10,000 nt of DNA, from contig JAIWNO010000124.1 in the NCBI GenBank assembly GCA_020216785.1, positions 1 through 10,000 of the forward strand. The letters are read 5' to 3'. This stretch comes from Desulfomonile sp. (GTDB lineage Bacteria; Desulfobacterota; Desulfomonilia; Desulfomonilales; Desulfomonilaceae). Shown one piece after another: positions 1 through 5,403 of the stretch (the stretch's first letter is position 1; each line of letters starts with the position of its first letter). The translations under genes and the position numbers were made by a program. The notes under the pieces are model-generated. The model searched no databases. It saw only the letters and a list, made by a program, of their open reading frames with translations, and had not been told where the DNA came from.

Positions 1-191
1 CTGCGTTGTTGCGCCTGTCCGACGCGTGTAGGAAGCTTCTTGGATTGCGATATGAGCGAGGCCTTTCCTACGCGGAGATATCCGGGGCGAGCGATGTGCG
101 GCAGGGGACGCTGCGGGTACAGGTTCTCCGATGTCTTTCCTCGTTAGGGCGGGAGTACGGACGGCTCGTTGGCCGGGAGGCGGGACAATGA
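1..191 (+). CDS. ECF-type RNA polymerase sigma factor, region 4 (3' end only)
   Basis: The frame is open from the left edge to a TGA at 189-191, so only about the last 62 residues are present. The segment RKLLGLRYERGLSYAEISGA, followed by a GTLRVQVLRCLSSLGREYG stretch, matches sigma-70 region 4. This is the helix-turn-helix that reads the -35 box, with the usual 'LRY..GLSY.EI' first helix and 'GTL/V....R....LR' recognition helix. Region 2 and the true start lie outside the window. The stop codon overlaps the start of the next gene, an anti-sigma factor, as ATGA. That is the classic arrangement of an ECF sigma factor and its cognate regulator, and it suggests translational coupling. The ECF subgroup cannot be assigned from this fragment. 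Confidence 0.8.
   Translation, partial: ALLRLSDACRKLLGLRYERGLSYAEISGASDVRQGTLRVQVLRCLSSLGREYGRLVGREAGQ
175..180 (+). promoter_or_regulatory. Ribosome binding site fixing the anti-sigma factor start
   Basis: GGGAGG lies 7 nt before the ATG at 188. It supports that start over the in-frame ATG at 131, which lies deep inside the sigma factor gene and has no comparable site. Confidence 0.7.
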
Positions 192-1543
192 ACCGAAACG
201 ATTATGGGTGTCCCGAACGAAGAGACTCGCTGACGCTGCTGGTTTACCTGGAAGGCGGTTTGGGGCATGACGCGCGGCAGGAGATGGAGGCCCACCTTCG
301 TGTCTGTGCTTGGTGCCGGAGTGAACTCGATAACCTCCGTCGAGCCGACACAATGCTCAGGGCCCATCCGGAAGCCTTTCATCCGGATGCTGAAGACCTC
401 CATCGGTTCGCGGCCACAGGGTTCGATCCAGATGGAGTTGTGACCGATCATCTTGCTGTCTGTGACGCCTGCCGAGAGGATGTGTCTCTCTTGAGGGAGC
501 TGGCGGAGGCTGGGGTTGAGGCGCAGAGTGCTGCTCCTGGGATGCCTCGGAGGCTGAAAGCCCGGGTGAGGGCTCTTGTGCGCAAGCCCTTGCCTGTTGC
601 CTCCTGGTGGCAACGCGCGTCGAAATGGCTTTCGGCCGCGTGGACGGGCCTCCCCCGTGCGCCCATGTTTGCTGTGGGAACTGCGGTCGGGGTGCTCGTA
701 GTTGCGGTACTGGTAGTCCCTCAACTGGAGAGGGGAAAGGCACCGTTGCGCGTGGATCGGTCTTGGGAGCTGCCGCAAGGGGTTGAAGAGGCTCCCGCGC
801 CCGAGCTTGTGCCCGAGGGAACGACACCGGCCCTACCCAAGCCAAGGTTCAAAGAAGGTCAACCAGAAGCGGAAATGCGCTCGTTCGGGACTCGGCAACC
901 TCGCATGGCCGTACCACCCGGCCGTGCAGACGAGACGCTTCCGCCGGAAGGTGCTCCGCCGAACGCGCCTCCGACTGCCCTCAGCGACAAAAACGTGAGA
1001 GCGATGAAGAGGCAAGGCGCACCGGAACCGCTCAAACGTTTGGGCGCAGAAAGATCTGAACCGAGCCGCGCCATGGGGACGGCACCCGCGCCAAAGGATG
1101 CGCTGATCGGAACACCGTCACCCTCGACGCTGGGGGCTGCACCGCAAACCATGGTGACACGGGAAGCGGCGCTCCCGCGTGTGCGGATCGTTGACGAGCA
1201 CGGCCGGGACATCCCGTGGCTTAACGTTGACCCGGGTCTCGTGGCGGACTTACACGGGTACCGGCTCCCTGAACGGGACGAGAGCAAGGTGGAGCGAGAA
1301 TCGGTCGACGCGAGGAAGCCTGCGAAGCAGGAGTCTCGTCCGGAGGAGCGCGTTGCATCACAGAAAGGACTGTCGGTACTCGTCCGGGTGGTACCCGACG
1401 GGTCGGTGTTTACCGTGGAGGCAAGTCTGAAGGTTGACGGCGAGACGTTTCCACAGAAGACTCGGTCAGAGGCGCATGTGCCGAAGGATAAGCTTCAGGA
1501 AACCGTCAACTCGCTTGTACACTCGTTGGTGGGAAATCGTTGA
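188..1543 (+). CDS. Membrane-anchored anti-sigma factor with two zinc-finger motifs
   Basis: Protein of 451 aa, predicted to hold the upstream ECF sigma factor inactive at the inner membrane. The N-terminal cytosolic part has a zinc-binding anti-sigma motif (H36-x3-C40-x2-C43, with a possible fourth ligand at C8). A second motif with the same spacing follows (H88-x3-C92-x2-C95). One hydrophobic segment at about residues 160-178 (FAVGTAVGVLVVAVLVV) is a likely single membrane span. Residues of roughly 180-330 are rich in Pro, Ala, Arg and Glu and look disordered. The C-terminal ~110 residues may form a small periplasmic domain that I do not recognise. The start at 188 overlaps the sigma stop (ATGA) and has a good ribosome binding site. 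The zf-HC2-type family, the position next to a sigma gene and the single span agree. The signal sensed cannot be told. Confidence 0.8.
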   Translation: MNRNDYGCPERRDSLTLLVYLEGGLGHDARQEMEAHLRVCAWCRSELDNLRRADTMLRAHPEAFHPDAEDLHRFAATGFDPDGVVTDHLAVCDACREDVSLLRELAEAGVEAQSAAPGMPRRLKARVRALVRKPLPVASWWQRASKWLSAAWTGLPRAPMFAVGTAVGVLVVAVLVVPQLERGKAPLRVDRSWELPQGVEEAPAPELVPEGTTPALPKPRFKEGQPEAEMRSFGTRQPRMAVPPGRADETLPPEGAPPNAPPTALSDKNVRAMKRQGAPEPLKRLGAERSEPSRAMGTAPAPKDALIGTPSPSTLGAAPQTMVTREAALPRVRIVDEHGRDIPWLNVDPGLVADLHGYRLPERDESKVERESVDARKPAKQESRPEERVASQKGLSVLVRVVPDGSVFTVEASLKVDGETFPQKTRSEAHVPKDKLQETVNSLVHSLVGNR

Positions 1544-1563
1544 CGATGGACAAATGGTTGATT

Positions 1564-2853
1564 TTAGAATGAAGCGTCTCCGGTGAATAGAAAGAAGACC
1601 GTGACGAAACTCATCAGGGTTAGGATGATGACCGCCGTCCAGGAAATGGTGTTGTGTATCCAACCGTTCTTATATTCCTTCATAATCCTCGCATCATTCA
1701 CCAATAGGAACATGAAAATGAGCACCACCGGCAGGACGATCCCATTAAGCACTTGCGATACGAACATGATCGGCACGAGAGGGAGGCCCGGAGCGAGGAT
1801 AAATACCCCGGAGAAAAACACGATGAAGCAGTAGAGTGAATAGAATTGCGGGGCTTCGGAGAACTTCTTGTTGAGGCTCGACTCCCAACCGAAGGCCTCA
1901 CAGACCGTGTATGAAGTCGACAATGGGAGTATCGACGCCGCAAACATAGACGCACTGAACAGGCCGAATGCAAAAAGCCAGGAGCAGTACTTGCCTGCTA
2001 ACGGCGCAAGAGCGAGTGCCGCATCGGCCGCCTCGTTGATTTTGATTCCCGCCTTGAACAACGTAGCGGCGCAGGTGAGGATAATGAAGAACGCAACGAC
2101 GCTTACCACGACCGATCCGATTATTACATCGAGGCGCGCAGCCCTAAGTTCGGATATCCCAAGTCCTTTGTCGACAATCGACGCCTGAAGATAGAACATC
2201 ATCCACGGGGCAATGGTCGTACCGGTAAGACCAACAAGCATCACAATAGAAGCCGTCTCCATTCTTAAGGTGGGTGCTTCCAGAGCCTGTACCACTGCCG
2301 CCCAGTCCGGTCGCACGAGAAAACCTGTGACGAGATAAGCCGCATAGAAGACGCACGCTGTGAGAAAAGCCTTTTCCACGAACCGGTAAGTCCCTTTAAC
2401 CGCGAGCCACATAAGGAACATCATACTTAGAGGGATCGCGATATAGCGAGATATCCCGAAGATCTCGAGAGAGGCCGCAATTCCGGCAAAATTGGAGATT
2501 TCATTTCCCATGTTGGTGATCACGACAATTACCATGGTGTAGAAGGTAAACTTCACCCCGAAGCGTTCCCGGATGAGGTCCGACAGCCCCTTCCCGGAAA
2601 CCACCGCAAGTCGTGCCGACACCTCCTGCACCACAATGAGCAGGGCTGTGATGGGAATGAGGGACCACAGCATCTGCAGCCCAAAATTAGCGCCGGCAAG
2701 CGAATATGTGGCAATGCCGCCGGCATCGTTATCGACGTTGGAGGTGATGATCCCGGGACCCATTACCGTCAGCAGCGCCCAAATAGCGGCGATTCGGCGC
2801 TTTAAGGCGCTTCGGGCCGTGTGCATTTTTTCCGCAAGAAGGATTCGATTCAC
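1564..2853 (-). CDS. NRAMP-family divalent metal transporter with non-canonical metal site (possible Mg2+ transporter)
   Basis: Protein of 429 aa with about 11 hydrophobic segments after a ~28-residue cytosolic N-terminus, the size and fold of the NRAMP/SLC11 family. The first helix aligns without gaps to canonical NRAMPs (GPG...D-x-G-x...AT...AGA..G...LW), but the DPGN motif reads DAGG (43-46). The catalytic Asp remains and the Asn ligand is Gly. The helix-6 motif, normally GATVMPH, reads GTTIAPW (211-217), so the metal-binding Met is Ala215 and the His is Trp217. The helix-10 Gln is kept (SQVLNG, Q367). In this family the Met favours Mn2+/Fe2+ over Mg2+/Ca2+, so a Mg2+-like substrate is inferred. 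The GTG start at 2851-2853 follows the upstream gene's stop by 18 bp and has GGAG 8 nt upstream. It is co-transcribed with the MgtE-like sensor gene. Confidence 0.88.
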   Translation of the reverse strand: MNRILLAEKMHTARSALKRRIAAIWALLTVMGPGIITSNVDNDAGGIATYSLAGANFGLQMLWSLIPITALLIVVQEVSARLAVVSGKGLSDLIRERFGVKFTFYTMVIVVITNMGNEISNFAGIAASLEIFGISRYIAIPLSMMFLMWLAVKGTYRFVEKAFLTACVFYAAYLVTGFLVRPDWAAVVQALEAPTLRMETASIVMLVGLTGTTIAPWMMFYLQASIVDKGLGISELRAARLDVIIGSVVVSVVAFFIILTCAATLFKAGIKINEAADAALALAPLAGKYCSWLFAFGLFSASMFAASILPLSTSYTVCEAFGWESSLNKKFSEAPQFYSLYCFIVFFSGVFILAPGLPLVPIMFVSQVLNGIVLPVVLIFMFLLVNDARIMKEYKNGWIHNTISWTAVIILTLMSFVTVFFLFTGDASF

Positions 2854-2861
2854 AGCACGGG

Positions 2862-2865
2862 CTCC
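2862..2865 (-). promoter_or_regulatory. Ribosome binding site for the GTG start of the NRAMP gene
   Basis: On the minus strand, GGAG lies 8 nt before the GTG at 2853-2851, inside the 18-bp gap to the upstream gene. It favours this GTG over the in-frame ATG nine codons downstream. An ATG overlapping this site is out of frame and meets a stop after five codons. Confidence 0.55.
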
Positions 2866-2871
2866 ATAGGG

Positions 2872-4140
2872 TCACTGCCCAAGGTGAGGCGCAACAATTT
2901 CAAGCAGCGCCTTGAATCGGATCACACCCTGAATCCGGTTCTCTTCATCAACTACGGGCACGCCCCTGAATCCGTACTTGGCGAAGAGCGCGGCAAGGTC
3001 CTTCGTGTCGTCGTCGATCTTTGCGGTAATGAGCCGCCTTGTCATTATTCTTTCCAAGGGTGTGAATATCTCTGCTGAGAGCAGCTCTCTGAGGTTGGTT
3101 ACTCCGAGAAGCCGCCCTTCGGAGTCTACGACGTAAATGTAATAGATCACGTCCATCTTCCGGGCGTTCTGTTTGATGTACGCCAGGGCGTCCAAAATCG
3201 TGGCGTCGGGGGACAAGGCCATAAACGTGGTGGTCATGAGGCCGCCTGCTTCGTCCTCTTCGTGAGCGAGTAGCTGCTTGACCTTACTTCCGTAGTCCTC
3301 ATCCATCTCTTTGAAGATGCCTTCGGCGGTCTCCTCTGGGAGGTCGGCGATAAGGTCCGCTGCTTCATCAGGAGACATTTCCTCAATAATGTCAGCCGCT
3401 TTCTCAGGAGCGAGGCCTCGGACAATGGAAACCTGCACCTTGGGGTCCATCTCCTCGAGAGCGTCGGCAAGTACCTCTTCTTCCAGAGATTCCACTACAA
3501 CGGCTCGCTCGTGAACGTCCATGTCTTCCATGATGTCCGCTAGATCTGCAGGATGCAGTTCGGCAAGCCTTTGCAAGGGAACTTGCAGCCTCAGCCGGTC
3601 GGGATCAGCCAAAGGCTGAACGTAGGTCCAGGCGATAAACTTCTCCCGAAGCGTGTAATCAAAAAACCATTTGAGAAACCGTGAGATTGCGCGCTCAAAC
3701 CCCAATCGCCTCAGCAGGCCTTTTACGCCCACATCGACCTGCTCGATAACCAGCTTTCCATTGACTTGGCGGAAGAGCAGGTCATTGACCCGTTCCACTT
3801 TTGCGCCATGGATATCGACAATCTGTTTGTCGAGAAGAAAATCCCTTAGAAGAATTTCGGAGGGAACCCTCAACAGAGGTCCCGGCAGTGAAGCGCTTTC
3901 TTTGAGGGTTATTCTGGCTGGATCAATGCTCGCAACGTCATGCCAAGGGACGGTCCGCTTTTCCGTAGACCAGCTCACACGGTAAACCAGCTTTGTTACC
4001 TCGGGTTCGGGACGGTCCAGGTCCACCACTAAATCCCAGGTTTTGCCCAAAGGGAGACCATCCGCAGACACAATCCTGCGCTCCATGAGTGAACTGAGGT
4101 AGTGGTATTCCGTTTGGACGGCGTCCACGTTGGTCTCCAT
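2872..4140 (-). CDS. Soluble MgtE-like sensor protein: PRC-barrel repeats, MgtE N domain and CBS pair, no pore
   Basis: Protein of 422 aa without membrane segments. Residues ~14-80 and ~94-150 look like two PRC-barrel units (ADGLPLGKTWDLVVD; IHGAKVERVNDLLF). Residues ~190-290 match the superhelical MgtE N domain (LHPADLADIMEDM and KAADIIEEM repeats). The conserved joining segment EEDEAGGLMTTTFMAL (295-310) leads into CBS1 (~302-358) and CBS2 (~362-420). In MgtE the same N-CBS module binds cytosolic Mg2+ and gates the pore, but here the protein ends right after CBS2, so it cannot transport by itself. Stand-alone PRC/MgtE_N/CBS proteins exist in several bacterial groups, with unclear function. 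It is the first gene of an operon with the NRAMP transporter, so a sensing or gating role is likely but inferred. The start has only a weak ribosome binding site, and Met19 is a possible alternative. Confidence 0.85.
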   Translation of the reverse strand: METNVDAVQTEYHYLSSLMERRIVSADGLPLGKTWDLVVDLDRPEPEVTKLVYRVSWSTEKRTVPWHDVASIDPARITLKESASLPGPLLRVPSEILLRDFLLDKQIVDIHGAKVERVNDLLFRQVNGKLVIEQVDVGVKGLLRRLGFERAISRFLKWFFDYTLREKFIAWTYVQPLADPDRLRLQVPLQRLAELHPADLADIMEDMDVHERAVVVESLEEEVLADALEEMDPKVQVSIVRGLAPEKAADIIEEMSPDEAADLIADLPEETAEGIFKEMDEDYGSKVKQLLAHEEDEAGGLMTTTFMALSPDATILDALAYIKQNARKMDVIYYIYVVDSEGRLLGVTNLRELLSAEIFTPLERIMTRRLITAKIDDDTKDLAALFAKYGFRGVPVVDEENRIQGVIRFKALLEIVAPHLGQ

Positions 4141-4179
4141 CCAGGCTCGGTAAAGGTATCCTGGTAAACGAAAACATTG

Positions 4180-4215
4180 GGGCGACCTGGATGCCGCCCA
4201 CCAACCTCTCGGTTG
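4180..4215 (-). ncRNA. Two predicted hairpins in the 5' leader of the MgtE-like/NRAMP operon
   Basis: Read on the minus strand, CAACC-GAGA-GGTTG (4202-4215) is a 5-bp stem closed by a GNRA-type tetraloop. GGGCG-10 nt-CGCCC (4180-4199) forms a second 5-bp stem. Both fall inside the roughly 80-nt leader expected from the predicted promoter. This could be a small cis-regulatory RNA, but the leader seems too short for a full M-box Mg2+ riboswitch, and no riboswitch family was recognised. Stems this short also occur by chance. Confidence 0.3.
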
Positions 4216-4229
4216 TCATCAAGGCCACG

Positions 4230-4258
4230 ATTATATACCTAAGAGGAAGGCTTTGAAA
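4230..4258 (-). promoter_or_regulatory. Predicted promoter of the MgtE-like/NRAMP operon
   Basis: On the minus strand a perfect TATAAT (-10) lies at 4230-4235. The position 17 bp upstream (4253-4258) reads TTTCAA, a weak -35. Transcription would start near 4223, leaving a leader of about 80 nt before the ATG at 4140. The -35 region coincides with one copy of the CTTTGAAAGCGC element. Confidence 0.5.
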
Positions 4259-4262
4259 GCGC
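4251..4262 (+). repeat. CTTTGAAAGCGC element, copy 1 (over the - strand -35)
   Basis: This 12-bp sequence recurs exactly at 4315-4326. Its core CTTTGAAAG is a 9-bp palindrome (CTTT-G-AAAG), extended here to GCTTTGAAAGC. It covers the -35 region of the leftward promoter, so it could be an operator. A partial third copy, AAAGCGC, lies at 4273-4279. Confidence 0.5.
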
Positions 4263-4314
4263 TACCCGGATTAAAGCGCCTCTTTGGTTTCGCCGGCGCT
4301 ATCCAAAATCACCT

Positions 4315-4326
4315 CTTTGAAAGCGC
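4315..4326 (+). repeat. CTTTGAAAGCGC element, copy 2 (over the + strand -35)
   Basis: Exact second copy of the 12-mer, 64 bp from the first. It contains the TTGAAA proposed as the -35 box of the rightward promoter. The preceding bases CCTCTTTG (4312-4319) also recur at 4279-4286, so the whole 4250-4326 stretch is built from related short words. Confidence 0.5.
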
Positions 4327-4344
4327 ATTGACATAGGGCATAAT
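4317..4344 (+). promoter_or_regulatory. Predicted promoter of the ACT-protein gene
   Basis: TTGAAA (4317-4322), a 16-bp spacer and CATAAT (4339-4344) make a good sigma-70-type promoter. The start of transcription would be near 4351, about 35 nt before the ATG at 4387. A TTGACA at 4328-4333 has no matching -10 at the right distance. This placement argues against translation starting at the ATG at 4345. Confidence 0.5.
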
Positions 4345-4374
4345 ATGGCCTGCTCAAAACATATCCCTATGCCC

Positions 4375-4378
4375 GGAG
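4375..4378 (+). promoter_or_regulatory. Ribosome binding site choosing the ACT-protein start
   Basis: GGAG lies 8 nt before the ATG at 4387. The two in-frame ATGs upstream (4345 and 4369) lack such a site, and the first overlaps the predicted promoter. Confidence 0.6.
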
Positions 4379-4386
4379 ACACGACC

Positions 4387-4881
4387 ATGCCGATCAGAAA
4401 GCAACTCGAAGTCATGCTGGCGGACGCGCCCGGCGAACTCGCGAAGTTCACGTCGGCCCTCATGGATGAGCATATCAATATCGAGGCCATGATGATTCAG
4501 GACGCCAATGAGTATCTCCTGGCGCTCTATGAAGTGCGAGCCCATACCGGCCGCCGTGTGGCTCCGAGAGACTATTACGAGGCTATTCTGAAGGAATCGG
4601 CACGGTACTCGATGATTCGTCTCATCACCGACAACCCCGACAAGGCAGTGGACATCTTGGGCAAGGCCGGCTACCAAGTGAAGACCCAGGATGTCATCGG
4701 GCTGGTATTGGATAACAGGCCCGGTATACTCAACGCAGTCTCGAAAAAGCTCGGCGACGCGGGGATCAACATCTCGTACACGTATGGCTCGGGTTTCTCG
4801 GACAGCGAGAACGCTTTGTTCATCTTCAAGGTGTCCGATCTTCAAAAGGCCTTGGAGCTGTTTCCAGGCGGCATTCCTTGA
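4387..4881 (+). CDS. Tandem ACT-domain protein, likely amino-acid-binding regulator
   Basis: Protein of 164 aa made almost wholly of two ACT domains, small folds that bind amino acids or other metabolites. The first begins at about residue 5 (QLEVMLADAPGELAKFTSAL, then INIEAMMI) and the second at about residue 98 (DVIGLVLDNRPGILNAVSKK, then GINISYTYGS). Each shows the typical strand, 'xPGxL' turn and helix at the ligand site. A ~20-residue segment rich in charged and aromatic residues (RRVAPRDYYEAILKE) lengthens the first unit or the linker. There is no catalytic or DNA-binding domain, so a regulatory role by binding a partner is most likely. Ligand and partner are unknown. The start is fixed by a ribosome binding site. 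A ClpS-like gene follows after 33 bp on the same strand, probably in one operon. Confidence 0.82.
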   Translation: MPIRKQLEVMLADAPGELAKFTSALMDEHINIEAMMIQDANEYLLALYEVRAHTGRRVAPRDYYEAILKESARYSMIRLITDNPDKAVDILGKAGYQVKTQDVIGLVLDNRPGILNAVSKKLGDAGINISYTYGSGFSDSENALFIFKVSDLQKALELFPGGIP

Positions 4882-4901
4882 TGCGGATCTGTTTTCGAAT
4901 C

Positions 4902-4906
4902 AGGAG
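4902..4906 (+). promoter_or_regulatory. Ribosome binding site for a TTG start of the ClpS-like gene
   Basis: AGGAG lies 8 nt before the TTG at 4915, an ideal distance. No in-frame ATG or GTG precedes the conserved core, so this site is the best evidence for the gene's start. In-frame TTG codons at 4987 and 5068 are the alternatives. Confidence 0.45.
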
Positions 4907-4914
4907 CCGTTGAG

Positions 4915-5301
4915 TTGGACGGTTGCGGAATACTATCGGCCGGCCTCGGCCAAGCCTGGGAAATACCGACTCAAATTCCACTATACTTGTATACTGGCAA
5001 GCGCGTTACTCCGATACGCATCGGCGGGCGGGACGACAATGATCGTACGGACTCTGATGCAGGCGATTTGTACGAAGTGCGTATCATAGACAACGACTAC
5101 AACACGTACGGCGAAGTCATGGAAGTTACGATGACGGCCCTGGGGATCCGCGAGGAACAGGCCTTTGCCATCGCCTGGGAGGTGGACCACCGAGGCTCGT
5201 GCGTGGTGGCCGAAGGCCGGTACGAGGAAGCCGAGGCTGTGGCCCGAGTGATCAGGACCATTGGCATCGAAGTTCAGGTAAATCGGATAGCGACTTCATG
5301 A
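4915..5301 (+). CDS. clpS: ClpS-family Clp protease adaptor-like protein, with N-terminal extension
   Basis: 128 aa if the TTG at 4915 is used. Residues from about 52 on align along their whole length with ClpS: YEVRIIDNDYNTYGEVMEV (for Y.V.L.NDD.T...FV..V), then a helix rich in Glu/Ala ending AIAWEVDHRGSCVV, and the terminal GIEVQV strand. ClpS binds substrates with N-degron residues and delivers them to ClpAP/ClpCP in the cytoplasm. Here the NDD signature reads DND, and the His expected after 'EV' is Asp with a His one place later. Related ClpS-like proteins carrying 'EVD..G.AVV' are known. Substrate choice may therefore differ from E. coli ClpS. The ~50 N-terminal residues resemble nothing I know and may be untranslated if a downstream TTG (5068) is used. 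It follows the ACT gene by 33 bp. Confidence 0.68.
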   Translation: MDGCGILSAGLGQAWEIPTQIPLYLYTGKRVTPIRIGGRDDNDRTDSDAGDLYEVRIIDNDYNTYGEVMEVTMTALGIREEQAFAIAWEVDHRGSCVVAEGRYEEAEAVARVIRTIGIEVQVNRIATS

Positions 5302-5364
5302 GCCTGTTACTTGTCGAGAGCAATGTCCGATAAGATATATTATGTTAACCCATGCACGACCGCC

Positions 5365-5380
5365 GTTTGACATGCCAAAC
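5365..5380 (+). promoter_or_regulatory. Near-palindrome over the -35 box, candidate operator
   Basis: GTTTGACATGCCAAAC is a 16-bp inverted repeat with one mismatched pair (positions 6 and 11). It overlaps the TTGACA of the glycosyltransferase promoter, where a bound repressor would block RNA polymerase. The regulator is unknown. Confidence 0.4.
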
Positions 5381-5395
5381 GATCGAATCTAACAT
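5367..5395 (+). promoter_or_regulatory. Predicted promoter of the glycosyltransferase pair
   Basis: A consensus TTGACA (5367-5372), a 17-bp spacer and TAACAT (5390-5395) form a good sigma-70-type promoter. The -10 ends only 8 nt before the ATG at 5404. The transcript should thus begin at or within a few bases of the start codon, and no Shine-Dalgarno sequence is visible. The rest of the 5302-5403 gap holds no gene. Confidence 0.5.
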
Positions 5396-5403
5396 CCCTC
5401 ACT

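Noticed and set aside
68..778. Long open frame of 236 codons on the minus strand across the sigma/anti-sigma genes
   Set aside because: Its product is low-complexity and rich in Arg, Pro and His. The plus strand has clear sigma region 4 and zinc-finger motifs with an ATGA overlap, so this is a GC-rich shadow frame.
4328..4333. Perfect TTGACA taken as the -35 of the ACT gene
   Set aside because: No acceptable -10 lies 16-18 bp downstream (bases near 4351 read TGCTCA). TTGAAA at 4317 with CATAAT fits better.
4141..4386. M-box (Mg2+ riboswitch) before the MgtE-like/NRAMP operon
   Set aside because: The predicted leader is only about 80 nt and none of the M-box conserved stems could be recognised, so only generic hairpins are reported.
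5039..5089. ATG with a G-rich upstream region as the start of the ClpS-like gene
   Set aside because: It is in a different frame and stops after 16 codons. A frameshift would be needed to reach the ClpS core, and nothing else supports one.
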